From positions 6,447 through 70,446 of the forward strand of contig CAYQSU010000010.1 of NCBI GenBank assembly GCA_964420325.1: a DNA stretch of 64,000 nucleotides, written 5' to 3'. The notes below the pieces were generated by a model. The model was not told the DNA's origin. It made no database searches and saw nothing but the letters and a program-made list of their open reading frames with translations. How positions within the stretch are numbered: position 1 is the first letter of the stretch; the number at the start of each line of letters is the position of its first letter. This DNA comes from CAYQSU01 sp964420325. Lineage in GTDB: Bacteria; Pseudomonadota; Alphaproteobacteria; Rhodospirillales; Defluviicoccaceae. Below are positions 18,234 through 27,398 of this stretch, in pieces. The translations under genes were made by a program, and so were the position numbers.

Positions 18234-19660
18234 AGACCCATCCCCTGGACGTCGGCGTCATCCACTTCGTCGGCATCGGCGGCATCGGCATGAGCGGAAT
18301 CGCCGAGCTCATGCACAATCTCGGCTATGCCGTCCAGGGCAGCGACCTCGGCGACGGCGCCAACACCCGCCGGCTCCGCGCCCTCGGCATCCCGGTTGCC
18401 ATCGGCCACGACGAGGCGAACCTCGGCGACGCCAAGGTCGTCGTCGTCTCGTCGGCGGTGAAGCAGGACAATCCCGAGGTCGTCGGCGCGCGCAAGCGCC
18501 TGCTGCCGGTCGTCCGCAGGGCGGAGATGCTGGGCGAGCTGATGCGCCTCAAGTGGTCAATCGCCGTCGCCGGCACCCACGGCAAGACGACGACGACGTC
18601 GCTGATTGCCCAGGTCCTCGATGCCGCGGGCATGGACCCGACGGTGGTCAACGGCGGTATCGTCAACGCCTGGGGCTCCAACGCCCGTCTCGGCGGCGGC
18701 GACTGGGTGGTCGCCGAGGCCGACGAGTCCGACGGCACCTTCCTCAAACTGCCGGCGACGGTGGCGGTGGTCACCAACATCGACCCCGAGCACCTCGACC
18801 ACTACGGCAGCTTCGAGCCGCTGCGGGACGCCTTCGTCGCCTTCGTCACCAACGTGCCGTTCTACGGCTTCGCCGCCTTGTGCATCGATCATCCCGAGGT
18901 GCAGGCGATCATCCCGCGCGTGTCCGACCGCCGCCTCGTCACCTACGGCTTCAGCCCGCAGGCCGACGTCCGCGGCGTCGATCTCGCGGCCAACGCCGAC
19001 GGCATGCGGTTCGGCGCCGTGCGCACCGACCGCCGCACCGGAGCGCGGCACGAGATCGGGAACCTGCACCTGCCGATGTTCGGCCGCCACAACGTCCAGA
19101 ACGCGCTGGCGGTGGTCGCCGTCGCCGGCGAGATGGGGATCGACGACGACGTCCTGAGGCGCGGCCTCGCCGCCTTCGAAGGCGTGAACCGGCGGTTCAC
19201 CAGGACCGGCGTGGTCGACGGCATCACCGTCATCGACGACTATGGCCACCACCCGGTGGAGATCGCGGCGGTGCTGGCCGCCGCCCGCTCGGTCACCCAG
19301 GGCCGGGTCATCGCCGTCGTCCAGCCCCACCGCTACACCCGCCTCTGCCATCTGTTCGAGGAGTTCTGCTCCTGCTTCAACGACGCCGACGCGGTGATCG
19401 TCACCGACGTCTACGCCGCCGGCGAGGCGTCGATCGAGGGCGTCGACCGCGACGCCCTGGTCGCCGGCATCCGCGCCCGCGGCCACCGCCTGGTGGCGGC
19501 GCTGCCGAGCGAGGACCGGCTCGCCGAGACGGTGAACCCGCTGTGCGACCCCGGCGACTTCATCGTCTGCCTCGGCGCCGGCACCATCACCCGCTGGGCC
19601 AATGCGTTGCCGGAGGAGCTGGCGCGCCTGCGGCATCGCCACGCGGGGACGGGCCGATGA
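18230..19660 (+). CDS. murC: UDP-MurNAc--L-alanine ligase
   Basis: MurC adds L-alanine to UDP-MurNAc, the first peptide-forming step of wall synthesis. The 476-residue protein has HFVGIGGIGMSGIAELMHN (N-terminal nucleotide fold), the ATP loop AGTHGKTTTTSLIAQ, VAEADESDGTFLKL, NIDPEHLDHYG, and DDYGHHPVEIAAVL. It starts with GTG inside the murG stop (GTGA) and overlaps murB by 4 nt. Confidence 0.96.
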   Translation: MKTHPLDVGVIHFVGIGGIGMSGIAELMHNLGYAVQGSDLGDGANTRRLRALGIPVAIGHDEANLGDAKVVVVSSAVKQDNPEVVGARKRLLPVVRRAEMLGELMRLKWSIAVAGTHGKTTTTSLIAQVLDAAGMDPTVVNGGIVNAWGSNARLGGGDWVVAEADESDGTFLKLPATVAVVTNIDPEHLDHYGSFEPLRDAFVAFVTNVPFYGFAALCIDHPEVQAIIPRVSDRRLVTYGFSPQADVRGVDLAANADGMRFGAVRTDRRTGARHEIGNLHLPMFGRHNVQNALAVVAVAGEMGIDDDVLRRGLAAFEGVNRRFTRTGVVDGITVIDDYGHHPVEIAAVLAAARSVTQGRVIAVVQPHRYTRLCHLFEEFCSCFNDADAVIVTDVYAAGEASIEGVDRDALVAGIRARGHRLVAALPSEDRLAETVNPLCDPGDFIVCLGAGTITRWANALPEELARLRHRHAGTGR

Positions 19661-20592
19661 CGGCGGCGAGCCTCGCCTGCGATCGCCTGATCGAGCGCCT
19701 GCCCAGGGTGCGCGGCCGCTACACCGAGAACGCGTCCTTGGCGGCGATCACCTGGTTCCGGGTCGGCGGGCCGGCCGAGGTGATGTTCCGGCCGGCTGAC
19801 GCCGACGATCTCGCGGTGTTCCTGGCGGCGCGGCCGGGCGACGTTCCGGTCACCGTGCTCGGGGTCGGATCCAACGTGCTTGTCCGCGACGGAGGCATCC
19901 CCGGCGTCGTCGTCCGCCTGGGGCGGGCGTTCGCGGGCATCGCCTTCGAGGACGACGAGATCGAGGCCGGCGCCGCCGCCCTCGACGGCACCGTCGCCCG
20001 CGTCGCCTGCGAGGCCGGCATCGGCGGGCTCGAGTTCCTTTCCGGCGTGCCGGGCACGATCGGCGGCGCGCTCAGGATGAACGCCGGCGCTTTCGGCGCC
20101 GAGATGAAGGACGTGGTGGTCGAGGCCGCGGCGCTGGACGGCGAGGGCGGACGCCACGTGCTCTCCCCGGGCGAACTCGGGTTCGCCTACCGACATTCGA
20201 GCGTCCCGGACGACTGGATCTTTGTCGGCGCCCGGCTGCGGGGACGCCCGGACGCGCCCGAGGCCATCCTCCTGCGCATCGACGCCATCCGGGCGAGCCG
20301 CGACGAGGCCCAGCCGACCCGCGCCCGCACCGGCGGCAGCACGTTCACCAACCCGCCGGGCCGGCGGGCGTGGGAGCTGATCGACGCCGCCGGATGCCGC
20401 GGGCTGCGGCTGGGTGGCGCCGAGGTGTCGGAGAAGCACTGCAATTTCCTGATCAACACCGGCACCGCCAGCGCGGCGGACCTGGAGGCGCTGGGGGAGG
20501 AGGTGCGGCGGCGGGTGCTGGAGAAGACCGGCGAGCGGCTTCAGTGGGAGATCCGCCGGCTCGGCGTGGCGGCGACGGGAGCGAACCGGTGA
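19657..20592 (+). CDS. murB: UDP-N-acetylenolpyruvoylglucosamine reductase
   Basis: MurB reduces UDP-enolpyruvyl-GlcNAc to UDP-MurNAc with FAD and NADPH. The 311-residue protein has TWFRVGGPAEVMFRPAD, VLGVGSNVLVRDGG (FAD site), LSGVPGTIGGALRMNAGAFG, YRHSSVP, and GSTFTNPPG. The Ser of GGSTFTNP is the usual proton donor of type I MurB. It overlaps both neighbours by 4 nt. Confidence 0.96.
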   Translation: MTAASLACDRLIERLPRVRGRYTENASLAAITWFRVGGPAEVMFRPADADDLAVFLAARPGDVPVTVLGVGSNVLVRDGGIPGVVVRLGRAFAGIAFEDDEIEAGAAALDGTVARVACEAGIGGLEFLSGVPGTIGGALRMNAGAFGAEMKDVVVEAAALDGEGGRHVLSPGELGFAYRHSSVPDDWIFVGARLRGRPDAPEAILLRIDAIRASRDEAQPTRARTGGSTFTNPPGRRAWELIDAAGCRGLRLGGAEVSEKHCNFLINTGTASAADLEALGEEVRRRVLEKTGERLQWEIRRLGVAATGANR

Positions 20593-21494
20593 CGCGGCGG
20601 GTGGCGGTGCTGATGGGCGGCTGGTCGTCCGAACGCGAGGTCTCGCTGGTCAGCGGCGCGGCCTGTGCCCGCGCGCTCACGGCGGCCGGCTGCGCGGTCA
20701 CCACCATCGACGTCGGCCGGGACATGGCGAGCCTGCTGCAGCGTCTGTCGCCGCCGCCCGAGGCGGTGTTCAACGCCCTCCACGGCCGCTACGGCGAGGA
20801 CGGCTGCATCCAGGGGCTGCTGAACATCCTCGGCATTCCCTACACCCATTCCGGCATGCTGGCCTCGGCGCTGGCAATGGACAAGCCGATGGCCAAGCGC
20901 CTGTTCGCCGCCGCCGGCATCCCGGTCGCCGAGCACGAGATCGTGCAGCGCTCGGCACTGACGGCGGGGCGCGGCATGGCGCCGCCGTTCGTCGTCAAGC
21001 CGATCAACGAGGGCTCGAGCGTCGGCGTGCGGATCGTCGGCGAGGGCGACAACCTCGGCCCGCTGCTCGACGCCGACTGGCCTTACGGCGATCAGGTGAT
21101 GATCGAGCGCTTCATTCCCGGCCGCGAGCTGACGGTGGCGGTGATGGGCGACCGGGCGCTGGCGGTGACCGAGATCACAACGGCGCGCGACTTCTACGAC
21201 TACGACGCCAAGTACGAGCCCGGCGGCTCCCGGCACGTGATCCCGGCGGCGATCGACGCCAAGGTCTACGATGAGGCGCTGCGCCTCGCCCGCCTCGCCC
21301 ACGACACCCTCGGCTGCCGCGGCGTGTCGCGCGCCGACTTCCGTTACGACGGTCAACGTCTCTACCTGCTCGAGGTCAACACCCAGCCCGGCATGACGCC
21401 GACCTCGCTCGTTCCCGAGCAGGCGGCCTATGCCGGCATGACCTTCGAACACCTGGTGCTGTGGATGGTGGAGAACGCGGCGTGCGACTGCTAA
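20589..21494 (+). CDS. ddl: D-alanine--D-alanine ligase
   Basis: Ddl joins two D-alanines for the pentapeptide stem. The 301-residue ATP-grasp enzyme starts with RRVAVLMGGWSSEREVSL and contains NALHGRYGEDGCIQGLLN, PYTHSGMLASALAMDK, FVVKPINEGSSVGV and the C-terminal EVNTQPGMTPTSLVPEQA. It begins with GTG overlapping the murB stop, and its end overlaps the proposed ftsQ start by 13 nt. Confidence 0.96.
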   Translation: MTRRVAVLMGGWSSEREVSLVSGAACARALTAAGCAVTTIDVGRDMASLLQRLSPPPEAVFNALHGRYGEDGCIQGLLNILGIPYTHSGMLASALAMDKPMAKRLFAAAGIPVAEHEIVQRSALTAGRGMAPPFVVKPINEGSSVGVRIVGEGDNLGPLLDADWPYGDQVMIERFIPGRELTVAVMGDRALAVTEITTARDFYDYDAKYEPGGSRHVIPAAIDAKVYDEALRLARLAHDTLGCRGVSRADFRYDGQRLYLLEVNTQPGMTPTSLVPEQAAYAGMTFEHLVLWMVENAACDC

Positions 21495-22339
21495 GGAAGA
21501 AGGCCGAGCCGACGGCGGCAAGGCGCGGCCAGCGCCGCCCGCGGGTGGTGCCATGGTGGCGGACGCGGGCGGCGATGGCCGGCGCCGTGGCGATCCTGAT
21601 GGCCAGCGCCGGCTCGACGGGCTGGCTCTTGTGGCGGTCGGGAGTGATCGACCGTCTCGCCGGACGCGCGGAAGCGGTGATCTGGGCCGCCAGCGTCGAC
21701 CTCGGACTCGGCATCAACGAGGTCTACGTGATCGGCCGCCACGAGACCCCCCGCGCTGAGCTCTTGCAGGTTCTCGGCGTCCGCCGCGGCGCCCCGATCC
21801 TCGCCTTCGACATCCGGGCCGCCCGCGAGCGGGTGCTGGCGCTGCCGTGGGTGCGGAGCGTCGCCGTCGAGCGCCGCCTGCCCGATACCGTGGTTGTCCG
21901 CATCACCGAGAGGCGGCCGTTGGCGCTGTGGCAGCACCAGGGCAGCTTCGCGCTCATCGACGAGCGGGGGGAGCCCTTTCTCCGCCAGGGCCTGGAGCGC
22001 TTCTCCGATCTGCTGATCGTCGTCGGAGAGGATGCCGCCGCCCATGCCCCCGGCCTTGTCGACATCCTGAGGCTGCATCCAATCCTCAACAACCGGGTCA
22101 AGACGGCGGTGCGCGTCGGCGGCAGGCGCTGGAACATTGAGCTCGCCGGCGGCATCGATGTCCGGCTGCCCGAGGAGAACCCGGGCGCGGCATGGCAAAG
22201 GCTCGCCGAGTACCAGCGACGCCACGGCGTCCTCGAGCGCGATGTGCGCGTTCTCGATCTGCGCTTCCCCGATCAGGTGATCGTCCGGCGGGCAGGCCGG
22301 CCGGAGGAGCCGGCGCCGGCGGCCGGCCGCGATACGTAG
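21482..22339 (+). CDS. ftsQ: Cell division protein FtsQ
   Basis: FtsQ is a bitopic divisome protein that recruits FtsL and FtsB and contacts FtsWI. The 285-residue product has a basic cytoplasmic tail, one membrane helix (about residues 30-50) and a POTRA domain carrying VLGVRRGAPILAFDI and LPWVRSVAVERRLPDTV, then an FtsQ-type C-terminal domain. The GTG at 21482 has GGAG 8 nt upstream. An in-frame ATG at 21461 adds seven residues and lacks that spacing. The start lies inside the end of ddl. Confidence 0.93.
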   Translation: MRLLRKKAEPTAARRGQRRPRVVPWWRTRAAMAGAVAILMASAGSTGWLLWRSGVIDRLAGRAEAVIWAASVDLGLGINEVYVIGRHETPRAELLQVLGVRRGAPILAFDIRAARERVLALPWVRSVAVERRLPDTVVVRITERRPLALWQHQGSFALIDERGEPFLRQGLERFSDLLIVVGEDAAAHAPGLVDILRLHPILNNRVKTAVRVGGRRWNIELAGGIDVRLPEENPGAAWQRLAEYQRRHGVLERDVRVLDLRFPDQVIVRRAGRPEEPAPAAGRDT

Positions 22340-22364
22340 GCGCGAGGGAGCACGCGACAGCACG

Positions 22365-23654
22365 ATGCAGGGAGCCACCTACTTGAAAGCCAATAACAAA
22401 GCGCTCCAGCCCCGGTTTCGAAGCGGGCTCGTGGCCGCGCTCGATGTCGGCACCACCAAGGTGTCCTGCCTGATCGCGCGGCGGGCCGCCGACGACGAGC
22501 TGCGGGTGGTCGGCGCCGGCCACCAGGCGTCGCGCGGTCTCAGGCGCGGCACCATCGTCGACCTCGATGCCGCCGAGACCTCGATCCGCGCGACCGTCGA
22601 GACCGCGGAGCGCATGGCCGGGGAGAACATCCGCCAGGTGGTCGTCAACGTCTCCGCCGGCGAGCCCCGGTCGAACCTGATCGCCTACGAGGTGTCGATC
22701 GCCGGGCACGAGGTCGGCGACGCGGACCTGCGGCGGATCCTCGATCCCTCCGCGTTCATCGGCAAGCTGCCCGACGGCCACGACGTGCTGCACGCGATTC
22801 CGGTCGGCTACACGGTGGACGGGACCCGTGGCGTGCGTGACCCGCGCGGCATGTTCGGCCACCGGCTCGGCGTCAACCTGCTCGTGATCAGCGCCGCCGC
22901 CGGCCCGCTGCGCAATCTCGTCACCTGCATCTCCAGATGCCATCTGGAGGTCGCCCACAAGGTCGCCTCGCCCTATGCCGCCGCCCTCGGCTCCGTGGTC
23001 GAGGACGAATGCCAGCTCGGCGTCACGGTGATCGACATGGGCGGCGGCACCACCTCGATCGCCGTGTTCTTCGACGGCGAGCTCGTCCACACCGACAGCA
23101 TCCCGGTCGGCGGATCCCAGGTCACGAGCGACATCGCCCGCGGCCTGTCGACACCGCTCAACCAGGCCGAGCGCCTGAAGACGCTGTTCGGGAGCTGCAT
23201 GCCGTCGCCGTCGGACGATCGCCAGCTGATCGAGGTGCCGCTGATGGGCGGCGAGGGCGCCGACCGATCGCGACAGGTGTCGCGGGCGATGCTGGTGTCG
23301 ATCGTTCGCCCGCGCCTGGAGGAGATCTTCGAGATGGTGCGAAGCCGCCTCGAAGACGCCGGATTCGACCGCTTCGCGGGTCGCCGGGTGGTGCTCACCG
23401 GCGGCGCGAGCCAGCTACCCGGAGCACCGGAACTGGCCGGAATGATCCTCGACAAGCAGGTCCGGACCGGGCGTCCGCGGCCGCTCGCCGGGATACCCGA
23501 ATCGGCCCTCGGTCCAGCCTTCGCCACCTCGCTGGGCCTGTTGCGCTTCGCCGCCAGCAACAGCACGGAAGGCCAGGGCGGAACCTACCAGCCGGCGGAC
23601 GAGCCGACGAGCCGCCTCGGCCGGCTCGGCCAGTGGCTGCGCGAGAATTTCTGA
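22365..23654 (+). CDS. ftsA: Cell division protein FtsA
   Basis: FtsA is the actin-like protein that tethers FtsZ to the inner membrane. The 429-residue protein shows GLVAALDVGTTKVSCLIARR (phosphate 1), DMGGGTTSIAVF (phosphate 2), and VLTGGASQLPG (adenosine region). Its last residues RLGRLGQWLRENF form a likely amphipathic membrane-targeting helix. The ATG at 22365 is the listed start; a TTG at 22383, with GGGAG 8 nt upstream, is a reasonable alternative. It lies 25 nt after ftsQ. Confidence 0.95.
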   Translation: MQGATYLKANNKALQPRFRSGLVAALDVGTTKVSCLIARRAADDELRVVGAGHQASRGLRRGTIVDLDAAETSIRATVETAERMAGENIRQVVVNVSAGEPRSNLIAYEVSIAGHEVGDADLRRILDPSAFIGKLPDGHDVLHAIPVGYTVDGTRGVRDPRGMFGHRLGVNLLVISAAAGPLRNLVTCISRCHLEVAHKVASPYAAALGSVVEDECQLGVTVIDMGGGTTSIAVFFDGELVHTDSIPVGGSQVTSDIARGLSTPLNQAERLKTLFGSCMPSPSDDRQLIEVPLMGGEGADRSRQVSRAMLVSIVRPRLEEIFEMVRSRLEDAGFDRFAGRRVVLTGGASQLPGAPELAGMILDKQVRTGRPRPLAGIPESALGPAFATSLGLLRFAASNSTEGQGGTYQPADEPTSRLGRLGQWLRENF

Positions 23655-23684
23655 GTGGAGACGAACATTCCAACGGAGGCTGAC

Positions 23685-25244
23685 ATGACGATCAACCTGA
23701 GCATACCCGTCGGGCACCCCGGCCCCGAGCTGAAGCCGAGGATCTGCGTCATCGGCGTCGGTGGCGCCGGGGGCAACGCCGTCAACAACATGATCCGCTC
23801 GCAACTGGAGGGCGTCGAGTTCGTCGTCGCCAACACCGATTCGCAGGCGATCCACCAGTCAAGGGCCGAGCGGCGGATCCAGCTGGGCGTCACCATCACC
23901 CAGGGTCTCGGCGCCGGCTCCCGGCCGGATATCGGGCGCATCGCCGCCGAGGAGGCCCTCGACGAGATCGTCGAGGAGCTGAGAGGGTCGAACATGGCGT
24001 TCATTGCCGCCGGCATGGGCGGCGGCACCGGCACCGGCGCCGCCCCCGTCATCGCCCGCGCCGCGCGCGAGCAGGGCATCCTCACCGTCGGCGTCGTCAC
24101 CAAGCCGTTCCACTTCGAAGGTGCCCATCGCATGCGCATCGCCGAGCGCGGGATCGAGGAGTTGGAGCAGTTCGTCGATACGCTGATCATCATCCCCAAT
24201 CAGAACCTGTTCCGGGTGGCCAACGAGAAAACCACCTTCGCCGACGCCTTCAAGATGGCGGATGACGTGCTCCACGCCGGCGTACGCGGGGTGACCGACC
24301 TGATGGTGATGCCGGGCCTCATCAACCTCGACTTCGCCGACATCCGCGCGGTGATGAGCGAGATGGGGAAGGCGATGATGGGCACCGGCGAGGCCGAGGG
24401 CGATCGCCGCGCGCTGCAGGCGGCCGAGGCCGCCATCTCCAATCCGCTCCTCGACGACACGACGATGAAGGGCGCCCGCGGCGTCCTCATCAATGTCACC
24501 GGCGGTCCGGACATGACGCTGTTCGAGGTCGACGAGGCCGCCAACCGCATCCGCTCGGAGGTCGATCCCGACGCCTTCATCATCTTCGGCTCGACCTTCG
24601 ATGACACCATGGAAGGGCGCATGCGCGTCTCCGTGGTCGCCACCGGCATGGACTCCGCGTCGGCGGCGCGCCCGGTGCCGACCCTCCTGCATCTTGCCGA
24701 TGCGGCCGGCACGCACCCGGCAGCGAAGCCGGGCGAGCCGACGGAGGTCACGGGCCGGCGTGCGGTCGCGCACGCGGGTGCCTTCGTTGCGGCCGAACGG
24801 TCATCCGTGGAGGGGGCCGAGGCCGCAGTTGCGGATCACGACCTCACCGCCTTCGCGGCAGACGACCGCGCAAGGACGCCGGCAGCGATCGACGGCGCCG
24901 GCACCGGCGAGGCGTTCATCCCGCCGGCACCGGTGGGCCGCGAGGGGGCGGAGACGGCGCCCGAGCCGTTTGCCGCCGCGGCGATGGTCAACGGCGCGCG
25001 CACGCCGGTCGCCGAGCCGCGCACATCGAGACCCCGGGTGGCAAGCCTGTTCTCCCGCGTCGCCGGCCGTGCCGGGCGCGCGCAGAAGCCGGATTCGCCG
25101 GCGGAGCCGACGATCGACGGGACGTCGCAGCAGGAGCGGCAGCGTCGCCTCGGCGGCGTCAGCCACGAGGAACGGTTGCCGGTCTCCCAACCGGCGGATG
25201 ACCTGCTTGATATCCCGGCGTTTCTGAGACGTCAGGCGAACTGA
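23685..25244 (+). CDS. ftsZ: Cell division GTPase FtsZ
   Basis: FtsZ is the tubulin-like GTPase that forms the Z ring. The start is ATG 23685, with GGAGG 5 nt upstream; a GTG at 23655 extends the frame without that support. The 519-residue protein has CVIGVGGAGGNAVNNM, the signature GMGGGTGTGAAPVIA (about 106-120), the T7-loop region DFADIRAVM, a long variable linker (about 330-495) rich in Ala, Glu and Pro, and a conserved tail LLDIPAFLRRQ. That tail binds FtsA and other partners. The long linker is usual in alphaproteobacteria. Confidence 0.97.
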   Translation: MTINLSIPVGHPGPELKPRICVIGVGGAGGNAVNNMIRSQLEGVEFVVANTDSQAIHQSRAERRIQLGVTITQGLGAGSRPDIGRIAAEEALDEIVEELRGSNMAFIAAGMGGGTGTGAAPVIARAAREQGILTVGVVTKPFHFEGAHRMRIAERGIEELEQFVDTLIIIPNQNLFRVANEKTTFADAFKMADDVLHAGVRGVTDLMVMPGLINLDFADIRAVMSEMGKAMMGTGEAEGDRRALQAAEAAISNPLLDDTTMKGARGVLINVTGGPDMTLFEVDEAANRIRSEVDPDAFIIFGSTFDDTMEGRMRVSVVATGMDSASAARPVPTLLHLADAAGTHPAAKPGEPTEVTGRRAVAHAGAFVAAERSSVEGAEAAVADHDLTAFAADDRARTPAAIDGAGTGEAFIPPAPVGREGAETAPEPFAAAAMVNGARTPVAEPRTSRPRVASLFSRVAGRAGRAQKPDSPAEPTIDGTSQQERQRRLGGVSHEERLPVSQPADDLLDIPAFLRRQAN

Positions 25245-25263
25245 CCGTAAGTCACTGAATGAA

Positions 25264-25345
25264 GGTAACATTCGGTAACAAAGAGTGATTTGAGTGCTTC
25301 AGGGCTTCTTGTTAGGTGTGGCCCTGAGGCACTCTGTTCGAGAGT
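25264..25345 (+). promoter_or_regulatory. Structured ftsZ-lpxC spacer (alternative hairpins, direct repeat)
   Basis: GGTAACA is repeated at 25264-25270 and 25274-25280, exactly 10 bp apart. Downstream, GAGTGCTTCAGGGC (25292-25305) pairs with GCCCTGAGGCACTC (25321-25334) over 14 positions with one G-U pair. A second hairpin, ACTCT/AGAGT (25331-25345), uses part of the same right arm and so excludes full formation of the first. No T-run follows, so a simple terminator is unlikely. It may set the ratio of ftsZ to lpxC expression. Confidence 0.5.
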
Positions 25346-25446
25346 GACTGGCAGTATCCGTGCTGGCTCCGGATTGTAGAAGTTCAGGTCAAGTGGTCGG
25401 TCTTCGAGAACCCACCAGTAGGCCGGCTAAGCAAAAGGCTCGACGA

Positions 25447-26430
25447 ATGGTCGACGAAGTCCCGGGAGTGAAGACGGTCGACGGCTTCGACTCCCGTCGG
25501 TTCGTATCGCAGAGGACTCTGAGAAGTCCGATCCACTGCACCGGCGTCGGCCTGCATTCGGGGGCGAAGGTGTCGATGCGGCTCCTGCCTGCGGAGCCCG
25601 ATCGGGGAATCGTGTTCGTCCGCTCCGACGTTGCCGGCGCGGCCATTCCGGCGACCTTCGACCATGTCGCCGACACCCGGCTCTGCACCATGCTCGCCAA
25701 CCGCCAGGGCGTATCGGTCGCCACCGTCGAGCACCTGATGGCTGCGCTGTCTGGAACGGGCATCGACAACGTCGTCATCGAGGTCGACGGCCCGGAGCTG
25801 CCGATCATGGACGGCAGCGCGGCGCCGTTCGTTTTTCTCATCGAGTGCGCGGGTGTCGTCGAGCAGGTGCGGGCGCGGCGGGCGATTCGGCTGCTGTCGC
25901 CGGTTGCCGTCGAGGGCGCCGGCTGGTCGGCTTCGCTGACGCCGGGCCTCGGCTTCTCGGTCGGCATCGAGATCGATTTCGCCAATCCGGCGGTGGCGCG
26001 CCAGTCGCTCGAGGTGGACTTGGCCAGCGGCGTGTTCAAGAAGGAGCTGGCGCGTGCGCGGACCTTCGGCTTTCTCAGCGAGGTCGAGACCCTCCGCGCC
26101 GCCGGGCTCGCCCGTGGCGGCTCGCTCGACAACGTCGTCGTCATCAGCGACGACAGGGTGCTGAACGAGGACGGGCTGCGGTATGCGGACGAGTTCGTGC
26201 GCCACAAGGCGCTGGACGCGATCGGCGATCTCTATCTCGCGGGAGCACCGATCATCGGCCATTTCCATGGCCTCTGCACGGGGCACGCGGCCAACAACCG
26301 CCTGTTGCGGGCGTTGTTCGCAATGCCCGAGGCGTGGGCGTGGGACCTGGTGCGGACCGACGACGGCCTGCTCGGCCGGCCGGCAGCGCCCCGGCATGTG
26401 GGCTTTCTTGCTCGGGCCGTTGGGCTCTGA
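25447..26430 (+). CDS. lpxC: UDP-3-O-acyl-N-acetylglucosamine deacetylase
   Basis: LpxC carries out the committed zinc-dependent deacetylation of lipid A synthesis. In the 327-residue form starting at ATG 25447 the zinc ligands are His96 (VEHLM), His253 and Asp257 (RHKALDAIGD). Glu95 is the probable base, and His280 lies in CTGHAANNRLL. The N-terminus reads RTLRSPIHCTGVGLHSG. An in-frame GTG at 25360 would add 29 residues unlike the family, so I prefer 25447. Its place after ftsZ is common in proteobacteria. Confidence 0.95.
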   Translation: MVDEVPGVKTVDGFDSRRFVSQRTLRSPIHCTGVGLHSGAKVSMRLLPAEPDRGIVFVRSDVAGAAIPATFDHVADTRLCTMLANRQGVSVATVEHLMAALSGTGIDNVVIEVDGPELPIMDGSAAPFVFLIECAGVVEQVRARRAIRLLSPVAVEGAGWSASLTPGLGFSVGIEIDFANPAVARQSLEVDLASGVFKKELARARTFGFLSEVETLRAAGLARGGSLDNVVVISDDRVLNEDGLRYADEFVRHKALDAIGDLYLAGAPIIGHFHGLCTGHAANNRLLRALFAMPEAWAWDLVRTDDGLLGRPAAPRHVGFLARAVGL

Positions 26431-26499
26431 GCCTTCGCCGACGCCCCTCCCGCCGCGAATTGCCCCTGGCGCTCCCGGCGATGCCGGTGCGCTGGTGTC

Positions 26500-26530
26500 T
26501 TGCACCGTCGGGGCGGCGACGTGATATAGT
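26500..26530 (+). promoter_or_regulatory. Possible bamD promoter
   Basis: TATAGT (26525-26530) is a good -10 box in an otherwise GC-rich spacer between lpxC and bamD. The best -35 candidate is TTGCAC (26500-26505), with a long 19-bp spacer. The start would lie about 35 nt before the bamD ATG. Confidence 0.4.
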
Positions 26531-26570
26531 TCGGCCCGCAAGGCAGGTCCCGGCGAGCGGGGGTGACGTG

Positions 26571-27389
26571 ATGACGACCGACAGGCCCGATCGAGTGCGG
26601 CGTTCGCGATCGACCCGCGCGGCGATGCTGGCGTTGCTGGCTCTCTCCGTCATCGGCTGCGCGTCGGATCAGGACGCGTCCTACGTCGAGCGTCCGGTCG
26701 GCGAGCTCTACAACGAGGCCATGGACGCCATCGAGAACGGTGACAACAAGACGGCCTCCGGACTGTTCGAGGAGGTGGAGCGCCAGCATCCCTATTCGCC
26801 GTGGGCTACCAAGGGTCAGGTGATGGCCGCCTATGCCTATTACCAGGCGAATCAGTATGACGATGCGATCGCGGCGATCGACCGCTTCGTCCGCCTTCAT
26901 CCGGCCAATCGGGAGGTGCCCTACGCCCTCTATCTCAAGGGGCTCGGCTATTACGAACGCATCTCCGACGTGGGCCGTGACCAGCTGATGACCGACGAAG
27001 CGCGGGCGGTGTTTCAAGAGGTCGTCAGGCGCTATCCGGAGAGCCCCTACGCCCGCGACGCCAAGTTCAAGCTCGACCTGATTCACGATCATCTTGCCGG
27101 CAAGGAAATGGTGATCGGCCGCTACTACTTGCGCGGAAAGCACTATCTCGCTGCCATCAATCGGTTTCTTCGCGTCGTCGAGGACTACCAGACCACCTCG
27201 CACGTGCCGGAAGCGCTGCATCGGCTGGTCGAGGCCTATACCGCGCTCGGACTTGACGACGAGGCGCGCAAGATGGCGGCGGTTCTCGGCCACAACTTTC
27301 CCGGCAGCGAGTGGTACATCGATGCCTACGAGGTTGTCGAGAACGAGAGCATTCGACCGAAGGAAAAGCCCTGGTACGTGCTCTGGTAG
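26571..27389 (+). CDS. bamD: Outer-membrane assembly lipoprotein BamD
   Basis: BamD is the essential lipoprotein of the BAM complex that inserts beta-barrels into the outer membrane. The 272-residue precursor has a basic N-terminus, a hydrophobic signal and the lipobox VIGC with Cys30 as the lipid-modified residue. The rest is a series of tetratricopeptide-like helices, including YNEAMDAIENGDNKTASGLF and FQEVVRRYPESPYARDAKFK. It follows lpxC and precedes recN by 9 nt, a common alphaproteobacterial order. Confidence 0.93.
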   Translation: MTTDRPDRVRRSRSTRAAMLALLALSVIGCASDQDASYVERPVGELYNEAMDAIENGDNKTASGLFEEVERQHPYSPWATKGQVMAAYAYYQANQYDDAIAAIDRFVRLHPANREVPYALYLKGLGYYERISDVGRDQLMTDEARAVFQEVVRRYPESPYARDAKFKLDLIHDHLAGKEMVIGRYYLRGKHYLAAINRFLRVVEDYQTTSHVPEALHRLVEAYTALGLDDEARKMAAVLGHNFPGSEWYIDAYEVVENESIRPKEKPWYVLW

Positions 27390-27398
27390 CCGGGCCGC

